Below, piece by piece: positions 62,129 to 64,000 of a stretch of 64,000 bases of DNA; position 1 is the first letter of the stretch, and each line of letters begins with the position of its first letter. The translations under genes and the position numbers were made by a program. The stretch is from assembly GCA_004005435.1 (NCBI GenBank), contig RZWH01000005.1, positions 62,001-126,000 of the forward strand, in the 5' to 3' direction. The notes beneath the pieces were generated by a model, which ran no database searches, had not been told where the DNA came from, and saw only the letters and a program-made list of their open reading frames with translations. Origin of the DNA: Rhodobacteraceae bacterium CCMM004. GTDB taxonomy: Bacteria > Pseudomonadota > Alphaproteobacteria > Rhodobacterales > Rhodobacteraceae.

Positions 62129-63838
62129 TCAGGCGGCGATCAGGCCCAGCGACTCAAGCTTCAGGATCACCTGGTGGGCGCAGTGGTCCACATCCACCGC
62201 CTCGGTATCGAGGCGCAGTTCGGGGCTCTCGGGCACGTCGTAGGGGTCGGAGATGCCGGTGAACTCCTTGATCTTGCCCTCGCGCGCGAGCTTGTAGAGG
62301 CCCTTGCGGTCGCGCCGCTCGCACTCCTCGATGGACGTCGCCACGTGCACCTCGACGAAGGCGCCGAACGCCTCGATATCCTCGCGCACCGCCCGCCGGG
62401 TGGTGGCGTAGGGCGCGATGGGCGCACAGATGGCGATGCCGCCGTTCTTGGTGATCTCCGAGGCGACAAAGCCGATGCGCCGGATGTTGAGGTCGCGGTG
62501 CTCCTTGGAAAAGCCCAGCTCGCTGCTGAGGTTCTTGCGCACGATGTCGCCGTCGAGCAGCGTCACGGGGCGCCCGCCCAGCTCCATCAGCTTGACCATC
62601 AGCGCGTTGGCGATGGTCGACTTGCCCGACCCGGAGAAGCCGGTGAAGAACACGGTAAAGCCCTGCTGCGCGCGCGGCGGACGGGTCTTGCGCAGTTCGG
62701 CCACCACCTCGGGGAACGAGAACCACTCGGGGATCTCCAGCCCCTCGGCCAGGCGGCGGCGTAGCTCGGTGCCGGAGATGTTCAGGACCGTGACGGAGTC
62801 GCGGTCGTCGATCTCGTCGGCGGGCTCGTACTGGGCGCGCTCCTGCACATAGACCATGTGCTTAAAGTCCACCATCTCGATGCCGATCTCGTCCTGGTGC
62901 TCGCGGAACAGATCCTGCGCATCGTAGGGGCCGTAGAAGTCCTCGCCCTGGCTGTTCTTGCCCGGGCCCGCGTGGTCGCGGCCGACGATCATGTGGGTGC
63001 AGCCGTGGTTGCGGCGGATGATGCCGTGCCACACCGCCTCGCGCGGACCGGCCATCCGCATGGCGAGGTTCAGGAGGCTCATCGTGGTGGTGGCGCCGGG
63101 ATACTTGTCCAGCACCGCCTCGTAGCAGCGCACGCGGGTGAAGTGGTCGACGTCCCCCGGCTTGGTCATCCCGACGACGGGGTGGATCAGCAGGTTCGCC
63201 TGCGCCTCCTTCGCGGCGCGGAAGGTCAGTTCCTGGTGCGCGCGGTGCAGGGGGTTGCGGGTCTGGAACGCCACCACCTTGCGCCAGCCGACCTTGCGGA
63301 AATACGCGCGCAGCTCGTTGGGCGTGTCGCGGCGGGCCTTGAAGTCGTAGTGGACGGGCGGCTGGATGCCGGTGATGGGACCGCCCAGGTACACCGGACC
63401 GGCCTGGTTGTGCAGGTAGTTCACCGCCGGGTGTGCGGCGTCGTCGGCGCCAAAGACCTTTTCCGCCTCGCGCGCCTTGTTCGGCGTCCACTTGTCGGTG
63501 ACTGTCATGGTGGCCAGGATCACGCCCTCCTGGTCGCGCAGGGCGATGTCCTGCCCGACCTCGACCTGACCGGCGAACTTCTCCGAGATGTCCAGCGTGA
63601 TCGGGATCGGCCAGAGGGTGCCGTCGGCGGTGCGCATGTTTTCGACGACGCCGTCATAGTCGGCCTCGGACATGAACCCCTTCAGCGGCGCGAAACCGCC
63701 GTTCATCAACAGCTCCAGATCGCAGATCTGCCGCGGGGTCAGATCCCAGGAGGTCAGGTCCGCCGCCTCGCGCTTGAGCTTCTGAGCGCTGTCGGGCGAG
63801 ACGTAGAGTTCCTGAACCGGGGCGAGGTTGGTCAGCAT
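62129..63838 (-). CDS. bifunctional sulfate adenylyltransferase/APS kinase
   Basis: The enzyme makes adenylyl sulfate and then PAPS, the donor for sulfation and assimilation. The 569 residues hold an ATP sulfurylase domain first (about 1-385; QTRNPLHRAHQELTFRAA with HxxH, HMIVGRDHAGPG) and an APS kinase domain (about 390-569; P-loop GFSGSGKST, DGDIVRKNLSSELGFSKEHR, GEGKIKEFTGISDPY-like GKIKEFTGISDPY). This single-chain form is common in Rhodobacterales. The ATG at 63838 has AGGA upstream. The same frame continues upstream without a stop into the MarR-like tail. Confidence 0.94.
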   Translation of the reverse strand: MLTNLAPVQELYVSPDSAQKLKREAADLTSWDLTPRQICDLELLMNGGFAPLKGFMSEADYDGVVENMRTADGTLWPIPITLDISEKFAGQVEVGQDIALRDQEGVILATMTVTDKWTPNKAREAEKVFGADDAAHPAVNYLHNQAGPVYLGGPITGIQPPVHYDFKARRDTPNELRAYFRKVGWRKVVAFQTRNPLHRAHQELTFRAAKEAQANLLIHPVVGMTKPGDVDHFTRVRCYEAVLDKYPGATTTMSLLNLAMRMAGPREAVWHGIIRRNHGCTHMIVGRDHAGPGKNSQGEDFYGPYDAQDLFREHQDEIGIEMVDFKHMVYVQERAQYEPADEIDDRDSVTVLNISGTELRRRLAEGLEIPEWFSFPEVVAELRKTRPPRAQQGFTVFFTGFSGSGKSTIANALMVKLMELGGRPVTLLDGDIVRKNLSSELGFSKEHRDLNIRRIGFVASEITKNGGIAICAPIAPYATTRRAVREDIEAFGAFVEVHVATSIEECERRDRKGLYKLAREGKIKEFTGISDPYDVPESPELRLDTEAVDVDHCAHQVILKLESLGLIAA

Positions 63839-64000
63839 CGAAATGGTCCTGTTCGTTTGAGGAAGAAGGCCGCTCCGCGTGCCGGTCAGTTCGGCGTGGA
63901 GCGCGTCGTAGTCCGCAAGCTTGCGGGCGAGAAAGCGGTCGGTCAGGCGGGCCTTTTCGGCCGCCCCGCGGGTGGTCAGCGCATAGGCGTAGCGCTGGCG
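63839..64000 (-). CDS. C-terminal part of a MarR-type (EPS-associated) regulator, cut by window
   Basis: Upstream of sat the same frame is open to the window edge and translates to a sequence like the end of EPS-associated MarR regulators: RYAYALTTRGAAEKARLTDR, then FLARKLADYDALHAEL. No stop codon separates it from sat (last codons before the ATG read ACC ATT TCG). Either the two are fused, or the regulator frame ends elsewhere because of a frameshift. A TGA exists one frame away at the sat start (ATGCTGA). Only 54 codons are visible. Confidence 0.6.

Overview
This 64 kb window is high-GC DNA (about two thirds to 70 percent by eye) from an alphaproteobacterium, most likely order Rhodobacterales (Roseobacter/Paracoccaceae group). 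Pointers are the obgE-proB-proA block, class I lysyl-tRNA synthetase, ChpT of the CtrA phosphorelay, the olsB-olsA ornithine-lipid pair, a small DUF3553 gene, Obg without a C-terminal OCT domain, an EPS-associated MarR-type tail beside sulfate adenylyltransferase/APS kinase, and two perfect CtrA-type boxes. I see no rRNA, tRNA, CRISPR array, insertion sequence or prophage. Genes are dense, often with ATGA or GTGA overlaps, on both strands.

Layout. 1-3.7 kb: obgE (cut by the window edge) and proline synthesis (proB, a small membrane protein, proA). 3.7-10.9 kb: a ROK regulator divergent from an ABC transporter operon (ATPase, two permeases, binding protein), then galT and a 2H-phosphoesterase-like gene. 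11-16.7 kb: an atypical Na/Pi-type transporter, chpT, DUF3553, olsBA and a flippase. 16.7-22.6 kb, mostly minus: ettA, a cobalt-type nitrile hydratase operon, an LprI-like secreted protein and gamma-glutamyltransferase. 22.7-29.2 kb: aldo/keto reductase, nadD, dacB, small membrane proteins, TerB-like protein, lysS, a DUF4864 protein. 29.3-36.3 kb: a large beta-helix protein, a probable outer-membrane protein, a universal stress gene behind CtrA-like and FNR-like boxes, a monooxygenase-like gene, and a hydrolase-cytochrome P450 pair. 36.3-39.2 kb, minus: a four-gene one-carbon operon (PF13769-like protein, MTHFR-like protein, HAD phosphatase, pterin methyltransferase). 39.4-50.8 kb: ppx/gppA, VOC protein, rlmE, succinate-semialdehyde dehydrogenase, an esterase, a 0.7 kb array of 252-bp tandem repeats, P1 peptidase, SDR, creatinase, rpe and deoC. 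50.8-53.2 kb: a double-domain ALDH16-type dehydrogenase. 53.2-62 kb: an accessory-looking block with XRE/DUF2975, a lipoprotein, a secreted caspase-like protease with a secreted partner, a catalytically degenerate trypsin/PDZ protein, an OmpR/histidine-kinase pair and a HopA1-like gene. 62-64 kb: sat/cysC with a MarR-like coding tail open in the same frame upstream.

How genes may work together. deoC and ALDH16 could form a route from deoxyribose 5-phosphate through acetaldehyde to acetate. The ROK/ABC/galT block looks like regulated uptake and use of a sugar-like compound. OlsB and OlsA make ornithine lipid. The one-carbon operon points to methyl transfer between a corrinoid protein (not in the window) and tetrahydrofolate. 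The best candidate for something undescribed is the periplasmic caspase, pseudoprotease, two-component and HopA1-like neighbourhood at 54-62 kb. The repeat families and regulatory palindromes are the most interesting non-coding signals.
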